A stretch of DNA of 64,000 nucleotides, from NCBI RefSeq assembly GCF_905120345.1, contig NZ_CAJHOA010000001.1, forward strand, positions 434,001 through 498,000. Direction: 5' to 3'. Of this stretch, positions 10,401 to 19,339 are shown in pieces. The stretch is from Denitrificimonas caeni (lineage in GTDB: Bacteria > Pseudomonadota > Gammaproteobacteria > Pseudomonadales > Pseudomonadaceae). The position numbers were made by a program, and so were the translations under genes. Every line of letters starts with the position of its first letter. Position 1 is the first letter of the stretch. The notes beneath the pieces are model-generated. The model was not told the DNA's origin. It searched no databases and worked only from the letters and a program-made list of their open reading frames with translations.

Positions 10401-12140
10401 TGGTGGATTGCTGGCATTGATATCCAACAAGTTAGGACGCGGGCCAATAAAGGACACCAGCGACATCACCACCGCTTCACGAATCGAATCGATGGGCGGG
10501 TTGGTCACTTGCGCAAAGAGCTGACGAAAGTAATGGTACAAAGGCTTGTTACGCGCTGACAGCACCGCTAATGGCGCATCGTTGCCCATTGAGCCAATGC
10601 CTTCTTCAGCATTCACCGCCATTGGTGCCAATTGGTACTTAATGTCTTCTTGGCTATAACCAAAGGCTTGCTGACGCACTAACAACGGCTCGGCAAAGGT
10701 CAATGGCTCAGCATCGGCGCTTAAGGTATCTAGACACATACGCACATTGTCGATCCACTGACGATAAGGCTTGGCCTGCGCATAGCGCTGCTTCAGCTCT
10801 TCATCTTCAACGATGCGGCCTTGTTCTAAGTCGATCAGAAACATTTTCCCCGGCTGTAAACGCCACTTGCGCACAATCCGCTGATCAGGAATCGGTAACA
10901 CGCCAGTTTCTGAAGCCAATACCACCATGTCATCATCGGTGACAATAAAGCGCGCAGGTCGCAGACCGTTACGATCAAGGGTTGCACCAATTTGGCGACC
11001 ATCGGTAAAGACCATCGCCGCAGGACCATCCCAAGGCTCGAGCATCGCCGCATGGTACTCATAAAAAGCACGACGCTGCGCATCCATCTGATTATGCTTT
11101 TCCCAGGCTTCTGGGATCATCATCATCGCTGCTTGCGCCAGCGGATAACCAGCCATCACCAGCAACTCTAAGGTGTTATCAAAGGTTGCCGTGTCGGATT
11201 GGCCATCCATGCTGATCGGATAGAGTTTTTGTAAATCATCACCGAGCACCGGCGACGACATCACCCCTTCGCGGGCACGCATCCAGTTAAAGTTACCTTT
11301 CACTGTGTTGATTTCACCGTTATGCGCCACCATGCGATAGGGGTGAGCCAGCGGCCAGGAAGGAAAGGTGTTAGTGGAAAAGCGCTGATGCACTAAGGCC
11401 AAGGCTGAGACCAACTGCGGATCTTGCAAGTCGAGGTAGTACTGACCCACCTGATTTGCTAGCAATAAACCTTTATAGATCACCGTGCGGCACGACATGC
11501 TCGGCACATAGTATTCAAAGCTGTGAGTGAGGCGTAAATGAGTAATCTTGGCTGAAGCAGTTTTACGAATCAGATACAGCTTACGTTCGAGCGCATCAGA
11601 CACCATGATGTCGGCACCACGGCCAATAAATACCTGACGAATCACCGGCTCACTGGCGCGCACATCCGCAGACATCGGTAAATCACGATTGACCGGCACA
11701 TCACGCCAGCCCAGCAGCACTTGCTTCTCAGCGGCAATCGCCCGCTCTAACTCACGCTCACAGGCTTGACGGGCGGCCGCTTCTTTAGGCAGAAACACCA
11801 TACCCACGCCATAATCACCCGCTGGTGGCAGCTGCACGCCTTGCTTGGCCATCTCGGCACGGTAAAACGCATCAGGAATTTGAATCAGTAAACCTGCACC
11901 ATCGCCCATTAATGGGTCAGCACCAACCGCGCCACGATGGTCAATGTTTTCCAGAATCTTCAGCCCTTGCTGAACAATGGCGTGCGATTTAATCCCTTTA
12001 ATATGCGCAACGAAGCCAACACCACAGGCGTCATGCTCGGCATTGGCATACAGACCTGTGTCGATCGCGTGTTGAATTTCCTCTGCGCTTGCAGCTCGGA
12101 CAGTTTCTGACGTTGGCGCTTGCGGCGTTGCCTTAGGCAT
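7413..12140 (-). CDS. gltB: Glutamate synthase (NADPH), large subunit
   Basis: A 1,575-residue alpha subunit of glutamate synthase, which converts glutamine plus 2-oxoglutarate to two glutamates. Order: an N-terminal Ntn amidotransferase domain with the nucleophile in HDACGVGF (Cys39, exposed after loss of a 38-residue propeptide), a central domain, an FMN/[3Fe-4S] synthase domain with [10 protein letters not shown] and [15 protein letters not shown], and a C-terminal beta-helix GXGXG domain. It is longer than the roughly 1,480-1,520 residues usual in enterobacteria and many pseudomonads, with a longer propeptide and C-terminus. The ribosome site GGGAG precedes ATG 12140. It is preceded by a sigma-54 promoter and two NtrC boxes. 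Confidence 0.97.
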   Translation of the reverse strand: MPKATPQAPTSETVRAASAEEIQHAIDTGLYANAEHDACGVGFVAHIKGIKSHAIVQQGLKILENIDHRGAVGADPLMGDGAGLLIQIPDAFYRAEMAKQGVQLPPAGDYGVGMVFLPKEAAARQACERELERAIAAEKQVLLGWRDVPVNRDLPMSADVRASEPVIRQVFIGRGADIMVSDALERKLYLIRKTASAKITHLRLTHSFEYYVPSMSCRTVIYKGLLLANQVGQYYLDLQDPQLVSALALVHQRFSTNTFPSWPLAHPYRMVAHNGEINTVKGNFNWMRAREGVMSSPVLGDDLQKLYPISMDGQSDTATFDNTLELLVMAGYPLAQAAMMMIPEAWEKHNQMDAQRRAFYEYHAAMLEPWDGPAAMVFTDGRQIGATLDRNGLRPARFIVTDDDMVVLASETGVLPIPDQRIVRKWRLQPGKMFLIDLEQGRIVEDEELKQRYAQAKPYRQWIDNVRMCLDTLSADAEPLTFAEPLLVRQQAFGYSQEDIKYQLAPMAVNAEEGIGSMGNDAPLAVLSARNKPLYHYFRQLFAQVTNPPIDSIREAVVMSLVSFIGPRPNLLDINASNPPLRLEISQPILDVADMARLRHIEQSTGGKFRKCEIDITYPSQWGKAGVEARIAYLCSEAEEAIHAGCNILIITDRHMSRDQVAIPVLLALSAIHQYLVRAGLRTTVGLVVETGSAREVHHFAVLAGFGAEAIHPYLALETLADIAPELGVSAEQASQHFVKAVGKGLTKIMSKMGISTYMSYCGAQIFEVVGLSEELVNKYFAGTPSKIGGLGIFDIADEAIRSHQHTFNPAALADQQLDAGGEFAWRAGAEEHAWTPDAIAKLQHSTRSNRYETFAEYAAIINDQSKRHTTLRGLFEFRIQPERSIAVEEVEAASEIVKRFATGAMSLGSISTEAHMNLAIAMNRLGGKSNTGEGGEDHARYRNEMQGQAIAAGTLLSEVMGQDTVEVDYILREGDSLRSKIKQVASGRFGVTTEYLVSADQIQIKMAQGAKPGEGGQLPGNKVSSYIGKLRHSVPGVGLISPPPHHDIYSIEDLAQLIHDLKNVNPSADISVKLVSEVGVGTIAAGVAKAKADHIVIAGHDGGTGAASWSSIKHAGTPWELGLAETQQTLVLNRLRGRVRIQADGQMKTGRDVVVGALLGADEFGFATAPLVASGCIMMRKCHLNTCPVGIATQDPELRKKFSGKPEDVVNFFFFIAEEVRQVMAQLGVRRFDELIGRTDLLDMRQGVEHWKAQGLDFSRVFALPTAPAEVPRLHSSQQEHGLEHALDQQLIAQAQAALLHGKPVRIETQVRNTNRTVGAMLSGALIKHHPDGLADDSIHVHCTGTGGQSFAAFLAQGITFDLVGEANDYSGKGLSGGRLIVRPSRDFKGMSSDNIIVGNTVLYGATSGSAFFSGVAGERFAVRLSGASTVVEGVGDHGCEYMTGGTVVVLGQTGRNFAAGMSGGVAFVYDQDGQFALRCNTEQVGLEPLLDPAAQAAAGIPLHGQTADETLLKGLLEEHLHLTGSLRAEELLANWATAKKRFIKVFPHEYRRALEQINAAAQAAAPVIASVSC

Positions 12141-12213
12141 AGGAACACTCCCTATCTAAATAAAAAATAAATGCGGCGAAGCAACTAAAGTTGTCGCGCT
12201 TTACTCTCTATTC

Positions 12214-12229
12214 AGCAAGGATTAGGCCA
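12214..12229 (-). promoter_or_regulatory. Sigma-54 (-24/-12) promoter of gltB operon
   Basis: Read on the minus strand this is TGGCCT-AATCC-TTGCT. The invariant GG and GC lie exactly 10 bases apart, matching the sigma-54 consensus TGGCAC-N5-TTGCW apart from the CT at the fifth and sixth bases. It lies 74-89 bases upstream of the gltB start, in the right orientation, with NtrC-type boxes about 90-125 bases further upstream. Confidence 0.75.
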
Positions 12230-12304
12230 ACCTATAGAAACGCCCTAAATACGCGCCATACAGGCACTTAGACTAAGATTTACCGGTCTTTTCACGGTGT
12301 TTTC

Positions 12305-12340
12305 GCACCAAAACCATGCAGCCACGCACCAAAGCTGTGC
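12305..12340. promoter_or_regulatory. Pair of NtrC-binding-like sites upstream of gltB
   Basis: Two elements of the GCACC-N5-GGTGC type: GCACC-AAAAC-CATGC (12305-12319) and GCACC-AAAGC-TGTGC (12326-12340). Their starts are 21 bases apart, two helical turns. Each has a perfect left half and one or two mismatches in the right half. The spacing upstream of the sigma-54 promoter fits an NtrC enhancer. They lie just past the ntrC stop codon. Confidence 0.6.
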
Positions 12341-12349
12341 GCAGCGGCT

Positions 12350-13768
12350 TTATTCTGCGTTGTCCTCGTCGACAGCACCTTCTTGCACGCCCAGTTCATT
12401 GATTTTTCGCGTTAAGGTGTTGCGTCCCCAGCCTAACAACTCTGAGGCATCACGCCGCCGCCCGCTAGCATGGGCTAAAGCAGCTTCAATCATCACCCGC
12501 TCAAACATCGGTAGCGCACGATCCAGCAAACCTTTATCGCCCTGCTGCAAAGCCTGCTCAGCCCAACGCCGCAAAGATACTTCCCAGTCCGGAGAAGCCG
12601 CGCCTGCGGTTGTGTGATGTAACAGTTCGACCGGTAGATCGCTAACCATCACCTCGCGACTGGAGGCCATCACGGTCAACCAGCGGCAGGTATTCTCCAG
12701 CTGGCGCACATTACCTGGCCAGTCGAGTTGGCTTAAATACACTTCTGTTTCAGGCAATAACACGCGCCTTTCAGTCGCGAGTTCATCCGCCGCTTTTTGC
12801 AGAAAGTGCGCAGCTAAAGTAGCAATGTCTTCACGCCTCTCACTGAGCCTTGGCAGATGGATACGGATCACATTCAAGCGATGGTAGAGGTCTTCGCGAA
12901 ACAAGCCTTGGCGCACCAGCACCTCAAGATCACGGTGGGTTGCCGCGATGATCCGCACATCCACGCGAATCGGCGTGTGCCCACCGACTCGATAAAAGGT
13001 GCCATCGGCTAACACGCGCAACAAGCGCGTTTGTGTATCCAATGGCATATCGCCAATCTCATCGAGAAACAACGTGCCTTGATGCGCTTGTTCAAAACGC
13101 CCATGGCGCACACTGGCGGCCCCGGTAAAAGCACCTTTCTCATGACCAAACAGCTCAGACTCAATTAAGTCCTTGGGTATCGCGGCCATATTCAGCGCAA
13201 TAAAAGGCTGATGCGCTCTAGGGCTGTGCTGATGCAAAGCATTGGCTACCAACTCTTTACCAGTGCCAGACTCTCCATGAATCAACACGGTCATGTGCGA
13301 GTGCGAGAGCCGACCGATAATCCGAAACACCTCCTGCATCGCCGGCGCTTCACCAATAATAGCGCTAGCAGAAGCACTGCATTCAGTGCTTGCAGCAGCG
13401 TCCTTGGAATGGGCTAAAGCGCGTCGCACTAAGGCAATCGCATCATCTAAATCAAAGGGTTTAGGCAGGTATTCAAACGCACCGCTTTGGTAGGATTTAA
13501 CCGCACTGTCTAAATCAGAATGCGCCGTCATCACAATCACTGGCACATGTGCATAACGCTCATGCACTAAGGCCAACAAAGCCAAACCGTCCATACCCTG
13601 CATGCGAATATCGGTAATGATGACATCAGGTTGCGTCTCTGCCAGCTGCGCCAATGCCTCTTCACCACTGGCAAAGGTTGTGGTGCTGAAACCTGCTTGG
13701 CTTAAAGCTTTTTCCAACACCCAACGCATCGACTTATCATCATCGACAATCCAAACTTGGTCAGTCAT
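12350..13768 (-). CDS. ntrC: Nitrogen regulation response regulator NtrC
   Basis: A 472-residue sigma-54 activator. The receiver domain (residues 1-120) carries the phosphoacceptor in VIITDIRMQGMDG and the conserved lysine in LPKPFD. The AAA+ domain has Walker A GESGTGKE and the sigma-54 contact loop GAFTGA. A Fis-type helix-turn-helix lies at the C-terminus (RRRDASELLGWGRNTLTRKI). ATG 13768 follows CAGGAG and overlaps the end of ntrB by 8 bases, so the two are translationally coupled. When phosphorylated it should activate the sigma-54 promoters of glnA and gltB seen in this window. Confidence 0.96.
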   Translation of the reverse strand: MTDQVWIVDDDKSMRWVLEKALSQAGFSTTTFASGEEALAQLAETQPDVIITDIRMQGMDGLALLALVHERYAHVPVIVMTAHSDLDSAVKSYQSGAFEYLPKPFDLDDAIALVRRALAHSKDAAASTECSASASAIIGEAPAMQEVFRIIGRLSHSHMTVLIHGESGTGKELVANALHQHSPRAHQPFIALNMAAIPKDLIESELFGHEKGAFTGAASVRHGRFEQAHQGTLFLDEIGDMPLDTQTRLLRVLADGTFYRVGGHTPIRVDVRIIAATHRDLEVLVRQGLFREDLYHRLNVIRIHLPRLSERREDIATLAAHFLQKAADELATERRVLLPETEVYLSQLDWPGNVRQLENTCRWLTVMASSREVMVSDLPVELLHHTTAGAASPDWEVSLRRWAEQALQQGDKGLLDRALPMFERVMIEAALAHASGRRRDASELLGWGRNTLTRKINELGVQEGAVDEDNAE

Positions 13769-14873
13769 GGCGCAGTACTCCTGGGTAAGATTCAAGATGC
13801 GGATCAACAGGGATTAAAATACGAAAAACTGTACGTCCGCGCGTGCTCTCACACTCAATCAGCCCTTCATGCTCTTGAATGATGCCTTGCGCAATCGGCA
13901 AGCCAAGCCCTGTGCCTTGAGCGCGGCCAGTAACCATCGGATAAAACAGTGTTTCCAGCAACGGTCCATCAATACCTGGACCGTTGTCTTCGACTTCAAC
14001 CAAACAGACCAAGCGATGTCGGTGCGCGCCAATCATAAACTGTCGTAACACCCGCGAACGCAAGATGATTTCAGCAGGACGCTCGCTCGGATTTTCTAAT
14101 AAGGCTTGCGCAGCATTACGGACAATATTAAGCACCACTTGAATCAGGCGATCTAAATCGGCATACAACTCTGGCAGGCTGGGATCGTAATCACAGATCA
14201 GCGTAATCGCCTCGCCCACTTCTGCTTGTAAAATAAGGCGCACACGCTCTAACACTTGGTGAATATTGATCCGAGTAAAATTCAAACGCTGACGCGGCCC
14301 CCACATGCGGTCGACGACATGGCTTAAGCGGTCAGTCTCGGCAATGATCACATCGGTATATTCTTGTAACTCTGGCGAGGACAATTGCCGCGCCAGCAGT
14401 TGCGCCGCTCCGCGAATGCCGCCCAGCGGATTTTTAACCTCGTGTGCTACGCCGCGCACTAAAGCAAGGGTCACTTGATGGGCAGTAAATAAATTATCTT
14501 CGCGACTCAGACGCAAAACACGGTCTTGCGGGAACAACTCGACTAGTAATTGCTTGCCTGCTTGCCCAACGCCATTGAATGGCGTGGCGGTATAATCAAT
14601 GGTAATCACTTGTCCGTTACTGGGAAAATGCAGGCGTGCTTCACGACGCGTATAGGGCTGCTGATCTAACAAAGCGTTGTTGAGTGCATCCAAACACTCA
14701 TCATCTTCCCAAAAAAACAGCGCAATCGAGCGCCCCAGCAAATGCGTGCGGCTGGTCGCAAACAGCTGCTCCGCAGCAGGATTGGCGTAGCGCACAGACA
14801 AGTGTTGATCAAGCAGCAAGACCGCTGTGGAGAGTTGTTCGAGTAAGGCATTGCCTAAAACGGCTGAGTTCAT
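13761..14873 (-). CDS. ntrB: Nitrogen regulation sensor histidine kinase/phosphatase NtrB
   Basis: A 370-residue soluble histidine kinase. It has an N-terminal PAS domain (about residues 10-120), an H-box VRGVAHEVKNPLGGIRGAA with the phosphorylated histidine near residue 140, and a HATPase_c domain with N-box NIVRNAAQAL, G1 DNGPGID and G2 TGLGLPIAQGI. Activity is normally set by PII protein according to glutamine status. It lies downstream of glnA, separated by a hairpin terminator, and overlaps ntrC. Confidence 0.96.
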   Translation of the reverse strand: MNSAVLGNALLEQLSTAVLLLDQHLSVRYANPAAEQLFATSRTHLLGRSIALFFWEDDECLDALNNALLDQQPYTRREARLHFPSNGQVITIDYTATPFNGVGQAGKQLLVELFPQDRVLRLSREDNLFTAHQVTLALVRGVAHEVKNPLGGIRGAAQLLARQLSSPELQEYTDVIIAETDRLSHVVDRMWGPRQRLNFTRINIHQVLERVRLILQAEVGEAITLICDYDPSLPELYADLDRLIQVVLNIVRNAAQALLENPSERPAEIILRSRVLRQFMIGAHRHRLVCLVEVEDNGPGIDGPLLETLFYPMVTGRAQGTGLGLPIAQGIIQEHEGLIECESTRGRTVFRILIPVDPHLESYPGVLRHD

Positions 14874-14910
14874 AGGTGATTTACTGACAGAAAGTCTCTA
14901 TAAAAATAAG

Positions 14911-14931
14911 TATGCCCCAAAAAGGGGCATA
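14911..14931 (-). terminator. Hairpin terminator between glnA and ntrB
   Basis: A perfect 8-bp stem, TATGCCCC and GGGGCATA, around a 5-base loop. On the minus strand it is followed by the T-rich stretch ACTTATTTTTATAG. It begins 6 bases after the glnA stop codon, so it ends or attenuates glnA transcription while allowing some read-through into ntrBC. Confidence 0.75.
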
Positions 14932-14936
14932 AGTAT

Positions 14937-16343
14937 TTACAGGCTGTAATACATATCAAACTCAGCGGGATGCACAGACTGACGCAAGCGCGTGACCTCA
15001 CCCATTTTGCACTCAATATAGGCACTGAGCATGTCTTCAGAAAATACGCCGCCTTCTAGCAAGAAGTGTCGGTCTGACCACAGCGCTTCCAGCGCTTGAT
15101 CTAAGCTGTAAGCCACTTGTGGAATATCTTTAGCTTCTTCGGGCGGCAAGTCATACAGGTTTTTATCCATTGCCTCGCCTGGATCAATTTTATTTTTGAT
15201 GCCATCAAGACCCGCCATCAATAACGCTGCAAAGGCTAAATACGGGTTAGAACTTGGATCTGGGAAGCGGCACTCAATACGCTTGCCTTTAGGGTTTTTA
15301 ACCCAAGGTATACGAATCGAAGCAGAACGGTTACGTGCTGAATACGCCAACATTACTGGCGCTTCAAAGCCTGGCACTAGACGCTTGTAAGAGTTAGTAC
15401 CGGGGTTGGTGATGGCATTTAGCGCGTGCGCATGTTTAATAATGCCGCCAATATAATGCAGGGCCATTTCAGACAAACCGGCGTAGCTATCACCCGCAAA
15501 CAAATTCTTACCATCTTTCGCCAAGGACTGGTGCACATGCATACCTGAGCCGTTATCGCCAACCAAAGGTTTAGGCATAAAGGTGGCGGTTTTGCCAAAG
15601 GCATGCGCGACATTGTGCACGCAATATTTCAGTAACTGCACTTCATCGGCTTTTTTCACCAGGGTGTTAAACGGCACACCAATTTCACACTGGCCCGCAT
15701 TAGCCACTTCATGGTGATGCACTTCAATACCCAAACCCATCGCTTTCATGGCGTCACACATGGCGGTGCGCACATCAACCAGTGAATCCACGGGCGGAAC
15801 AGGAAAGTAACCGCCTTTCACCCGTGGGCGATGACCGCTATTTTTGCCTTCAGCTAAGGTTTTGGTTGCCCAAGCGCCTTCACCGGAGTGGATTTCAAAA
15901 CCCACTTTGTTCATCGACTCTTCCCAGGTCACCGCATCAAACACAAAGAACTCTGGCTCTGGACCAAAATATGCGGTGTCAGCAATACCCGTCGAGCGCA
16001 GATACACTTCGGCACGCTGCGCAATCGAACGTGGGTCGCGGTCATAGTTAGACAAGGTGGTAGGGTCTGCCACATCACAACGCACAATCACCGTCGGCAC
16101 CGTCGCAAACGGATCCATGACCGCAGTGGAGTCATCCGGCAACAACGTCATATCGGATGCCTCGATGCCTTTCCAGCCATGAATAGACGATCCATCAAAC
16201 ATTTTGCCTTCTTCAAAAGCTTCTTCATCTAAGGTTTCTGATGGGAAAGTAATGTGATGTTCTTTACCTAAGGTATCGGTAAAGCGTAGGTCTACCCATA
16301 GGGCATGATGCTCTTTAATCAGTGACAGGGTCTTGGTAGACAT
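14937..16343 (-). CDS. glnA: Glutamine synthetase type I
   Basis: A 468-residue dodecameric glutamine synthetase, the ammonium-capturing half of GS-GOGAT. Visible motifs are [17 protein letters not shown], the ATP/metal segment [42 protein letters not shown], and the adenylylation loop NLYDLPPEE containing the regulatory tyrosine, so activity is probably tuned by GlnE. ATG 16343 is chosen over an upstream in-frame start because GAGGAG precedes it and the length is then typical. A sigma-54 promoter and two NtrC boxes lie upstream. Confidence 0.97.
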   Translation of the reverse strand: MSTKTLSLIKEHHALWVDLRFTDTLGKEHHITFPSETLDEEAFEEGKMFDGSSIHGWKGIEASDMTLLPDDSTAVMDPFATVPTVIVRCDVADPTTLSNYDRDPRSIAQRAEVYLRSTGIADTAYFGPEPEFFVFDAVTWEESMNKVGFEIHSGEGAWATKTLAEGKNSGHRPRVKGGYFPVPPVDSLVDVRTAMCDAMKAMGLGIEVHHHEVANAGQCEIGVPFNTLVKKADEVQLLKYCVHNVAHAFGKTATFMPKPLVGDNGSGMHVHQSLAKDGKNLFAGDSYAGLSEMALHYIGGIIKHAHALNAITNPGTNSYKRLVPGFEAPVMLAYSARNRSASIRIPWVKNPKGKRIECRFPDPSSNPYLAFAALLMAGLDGIKNKIDPGEAMDKNLYDLPPEEAKDIPQVAYSLDQALEALWSDRHFLLEGGVFSEDMLSAYIECKMGEVTRLRQSVHPAEFDMYYSL

Positions 16344-16405
16344 AAAAAATGACTCCTCTAAGTCAAAGCGATAATCACAGCTCATTGCTGCACTAAAGAG
16401 GATTT

Positions 16406-16421
16406 AGCAAATTCCATGCCA
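16406..16421 (-). promoter_or_regulatory. Sigma-54 (-24/-12) promoter of glnA
   Basis: Read on the minus strand this is TGGCAT-GGAAT-TTGCT, a near-perfect sigma-54 element with GG and GC 10 bases apart. It lies 63-78 bases upstream of glnA ATG 16343, pointing toward it. Confidence 0.88.
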
Positions 16422-16474
16422 CAAGAAAAAGTCAGTTAATACAAGGGCTCACATCAATCAGGAGCGACAAACAT

Positions 16475-16520
16475 GCACCAAAATAGTGCGCCAGCAGCCT
16501 ACTCAGCACCACAGTGATGC
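16475..16520. promoter_or_regulatory. Two NtrC enhancer sites upstream of glnA
   Basis: GCACC-AAAAT-AGTGC (16475-16489) and GCACC-ACAGT-GATGC (16506-16520), each one mismatch from GCACC-N5-GGTGC. Their starts are 31 bases apart, about three helical turns, as at the classic enterobacterial glnA enhancer. They lie about 55-115 bases upstream of the sigma-54 element. Confidence 0.8.
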
Positions 16521-16569
16521 AGCGTCAGCTATCCAACTCCGCTATAGCGCCAGTAGTCATCTTTTATAC

Positions 16570-16626
16570 CAATTTCTTAACGCCATCTTAACGCCCTACC
16601 TCGCAATCAATACCCGCTCTTAATAT
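16570..16626 (+). promoter_or_regulatory. Candidate KdpE operator and kdp promoter
   Basis: A direct repeat TCTTAACGCC occurs at 16575-16584 and 16586-16595, a period of 11 bases, typical of OmpR/PhoB-family sites. It is followed by a -10-like TAATAT at 16621-16626, 46 bases before kdpF. The T-rich block before the repeat resembles the E. coli KdpE-binding region. No good -35 is seen, which fits an activator-dependent promoter. This is inference from motif and position. Confidence 0.5.
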
Positions 16627-16671
16627 CGCTGCGCCTAAAGTACTCACCTCATACATCAGTTGGATCTAAAC

Positions 16672-16776
16672 ATGACTGTCTCGATGTTAGTCCTCATTCA
16701 TTGGCTCTGCGGCATTAGTGCTGCAGGTTTATTTGGATATTTGGCTTACAGCCTCATCCGTGCTGAAAGCTTCTAG
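16672..16776 (+). CDS. kdpF: Small K+-transport ATPase subunit KdpF
   Basis: A 34-codon membrane peptide. It has one hydrophobic helix and the ending GYLAYSLIRAESF, closely matching the KdpF family, which stabilises the KdpFABC complex in the inner membrane. ATG 16672 has only a weak ribosome site (TTGGAT). It lies 160 bases upstream of kdpA with another very small membrane ORF in between. Confidence 0.85.
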   Translation: MTVSMLVLIHWLCGISAAGLFGYLAYSLIRAESF

Positions 16777-16839
16777 CCCGCTCACGCTAAACAGACCGGC
16801 CTCATCCGTATCTTGGAAGCCCTACACAAGGAAAATTTT

Positions 16840-16923
16840 ATGTTCGACCTGCTTTTTATAAGTTTGGCAATCGCCTTTTTTGGCATCACAGCTCTATTAA
16901 TTATGGGCATCAACGCGATTTGA
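16840..16923 (+). CDS. Small membrane peptide between kdpF and kdpA
   Basis: A 27-codon ORF encoding a single predicted transmembrane helix (LLFISLAIAFFGITALLIMG). It has a ribosome-site-like AAGGAAAA about 7 bases before ATG 16840, and its stop lies 13 bases before kdpA. It is not obviously KdpF, which lies just upstream. It could be a second KdpF-like stabilising peptide or a non-functional ORF. Composition and spacing suggest it is translated, but no homologue was recognised by eye. Confidence 0.5.
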   Translation: MFDLLFISLAIAFFGITALLIMGINAI

Positions 16924-16936
16924 ATGAGGCGTTAAA

Positions 16937-18640
16937 ATGTTGATCACTATCGCAAAATTTGCTGTTGTCCTCGCTCTTATGACGGGATTAGCAGTCATTA
17001 TGGGCATGTATTTGGCACGGGTCTTTAATCTAGGTTCACACTCTTTAGCAGAGCGGCAGACCTATAGGTTATTAGGCATTGACGCTAGTACTGAGATGTC
17101 ATGGTCGCATTACGCCTTGGCCTTATTAATGTCGAATGCCGTGATGATGCTGCTCGGCTATGCATTGTTAAGATTGCAGACTTGGCTGCCGTGGAATGAT
17201 TTAAATATTGCTGCACAAACACCCGATCTGGCTTTTAATACAGCCGCGTCCTTTATTACCAACACCAACTGGCAAGCTTATTCAGGCGAAACCAGCTTAT
17301 CCAACTTCAGCCAAATGGCAGTCATCACGTTCCTGATGTTTGTTGGCTCAACCTCTGGCATTGTCGCTGCGGCAGGTTTTATGCGCGGCATGAGTCGCAG
17401 CAGCGCTCAAGCGATAGGTAACTTCTGGGTCGACTTCACCCGCACGACGTACCGCGTCATGCTGCCATTAAGTTTTGTAATGGCGCTGCTGTATATCTGG
17501 CAAGGCATACCACAAACCTTAGATTCCAGTGCTGTCGTGTCGACGCTAGAAGGCGCTAAGCAGCAGCTCATTGTCGGTGCGGTTGCCAGTCTTGAGTCCA
17601 TTAAACACATCGGTACCAACGGCGGTGGCTTCTTCAGCATGAATGCGGCTCACCCGTTTGAAAACCCAACACCGCTGACTAATCTTTTACACATTCTAAG
17701 CATGTTATTAATTCCCGCAGCGCTGACCTATACCTTCGGCAGCATGTTGATGAAACGTAAACAAGGCTGGGTGTTTTTCGGTACTTTCTTAGTGCTGTTT
17801 ATTGGCTTTCTCGCGCTGACCTATCACGCCGAACAAACCGGTAACCCTCTACTCAGCGCATTAGGCGCCGATCAAAGTGTGAACAGCTTGCAAGGTGGCG
17901 GTAACTTAGAAGGTAAGGAGTTACGTTTCGGTATCGCTGACACCAGCTTATTTGTAACCACCACGACCGGCGCAACCACGGGCTCGGTTAACGCGATGCA
18001 TGATTCTTTAACACCACTGGGCGGCTTGGTTGCTTTAGCGCAAATGATGCTCAACTGTGTGTTTGGCGGCGATGGTGTTGGTCTGATCAACTTGATTCAG
18101 TACGCCATTTTGACTGTTTTTTTCGTCGGCATGATGATTGGTCGCAGCCCAGAGTTTCTCGGTAAAAAAATCGAAGCGAAAGAAATCAAGCTGGTCATGT
18201 TATCGGTTCTGGCTCACCCACTGTGCGTACTTGGCTTTACTGCGTTAGCCACAGTATGGCCTGGCACACTCGACAGTTTGAACAATTTAGGGCCGCACGG
18301 CTTTAGTGAGCTGCTGTATGCCTACACCTCAGGTACTGCCAATAATGGCTCAGCATTTGCCGGATTCAATGCCAACACACCTTTCTTTAACACCACTATT
18401 GGTCTGGCCATGTTATTGGGCCGTTTCTTTACCATGCTGCCGCTGCTGGCCGTAGCAGGCTCGTTAGCGGCTAAAAAAACCTTATCTGAAAGTGCTGGAA
18501 CGGTACCCACCGCCACACCTTTATTTATGTTTTTAGTGGTCTTTATCATCCTGGTTGTAGGCGGACTGACATTTTTACCGGCACTGGCTTTAGGCCCACT
18601 GGTTGAGCAACTTCTCATGCTCTCCGGCCAAACTTTTTAA
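16937..18640 (+). CDS. kdpA: Potassium-transporting ATPase, potassium-binding subunit
   Basis: A 567-residue KdpA, the potassium channel-like subunit of the high-affinity KdpFABC pump. It has about ten membrane helices and selectivity-filter-type loops including [37 protein letters not shown] and [17 protein letters not shown] ribosome site GAGG precedes ATG 16937. It is followed by kdpC, not kdpB as usual. Confidence 0.97.
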   Translation: MLITIAKFAVVLALMTGLAVIMGMYLARVFNLGSHSLAERQTYRLLGIDASTEMSWSHYALALLMSNAVMMLLGYALLRLQTWLPWNDLNIAAQTPDLAFNTAASFITNTNWQAYSGETSLSNFSQMAVITFLMFVGSTSGIVAAAGFMRGMSRSSAQAIGNFWVDFTRTTYRVMLPLSFVMALLYIWQGIPQTLDSSAVVSTLEGAKQQLIVGAVASLESIKHIGTNGGGFFSMNAAHPFENPTPLTNLLHILSMLLIPAALTYTFGSMLMKRKQGWVFFGTFLVLFIGFLALTYHAEQTGNPLLSALGADQSVNSLQGGGNLEGKELRFGIADTSLFVTTTTGATTGSVNAMHDSLTPLGGLVALAQMMLNCVFGGDGVGLINLIQYAILTVFFVGMMIGRSPEFLGKKIEAKEIKLVMLSVLAHPLCVLGFTALATVWPGTLDSLNNLGPHGFSELLYAYTSGTANNGSAFAGFNANTPFFNTTIGLAMLLGRFFTMLPLLAVAGSLAAKKTLSESAGTVPTATPLFMFLVVFIILVVGGLTFLPALALGPLVEQLLMLSGQTF

Positions 18641-18655
18641 CTAAGGATCGCGAAG

Positions 18656-19339
18656 ATGACTTTCCCAACGAAAATATTAATGTGGCCGCAAATCATACGC
18701 CCAGCCTTGATAGCCGCTGTGTTGTTCATGCTGATCACGGGTTTGTTATATCCATTGCTCACCGTGTTAGCAGGGCAAACACTGTTCCCCTTTCAGGCTC
18801 AAGGCAGTGTTATCACGCGTGATGGGAAAACCCTTGGCTCGGCGCTGATTGGTCAGAACTTTACCCAGCCCTATTACTTCCACTCACGCCCAAGTATGAC
18901 GCAGATGACTGATCCTAACGATCCAAACAGCAGCATCAGTCACCCTTACAATCCAGCTCTGAGTGCTGCCAGCAACCTGGGTCCAACCAGTAAAAGCTTG
19001 CTCAGCAGCGTACACAGCCGAGTTCAGGAGTATCGTAAGTTGAATGACTTATCTGCCAATACTGCCGTGCCTGTCGACGCTGTCACCGCTTCCGCATCCG
19101 GTTTAGATCCCCATATTTCGTTAGCCAATGCTTACCTGCAAGCGCAGCGCGTACGAGTCAATCGCGGTATGAGCCAAGAGCAAATACTGGCTGTCGTAAA
19201 AGCGCATAGCGTGCCGCGCACATTGGAGCTGTTTGGTGAGCCGAGAATTAATGTACTGCAACTAAACATCGCACTGGATGAGCAATTTAAACCTGTGTTA
19301 CCGACAACAAAATTGCACGAGAACAATCATGAAGAATGA
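18656..19339 (+). CDS. kdpC: Potassium-transporting ATPase subunit KdpC
   Basis: A 227-residue KdpC with one N-terminal transmembrane helix and a periplasmic domain. Family segments are [32 protein letters not shown] and a [10 protein letters not shown]-like stretch. It is longer than the usual 190 or so residues; the extra length is mainly at the C-terminus, in the part that overlaps kdpB by 11 bases. Its position before kdpB differs from the standard kdpFABC order. Confidence 0.93.
   Translation: MTFPTKILMWPQIIRPALIAAVLFMLITGLLYPLLTVLAGQTLFPFQAQGSVITRDGKTLGSALIGQNFTQPYYFHSRPSMTQMTDPNDPNSSISHPYNPALSAASNLGPTSKSLLSSVHSRVQEYRKLNDLSANTAVPVDAVTASASGLDPHISLANAYLQAQRVRVNRGMSQEQILAVVKAHSVPRTLELFGEPRINVLQLNIALDEQFKPVLPTTKLHENNHEE

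Noticed and set aside
15782-16232. Overlapping plus-strand frames inside glnA
   Set aside because: Antisense to highly conserved glnA sequence; codon shadow.
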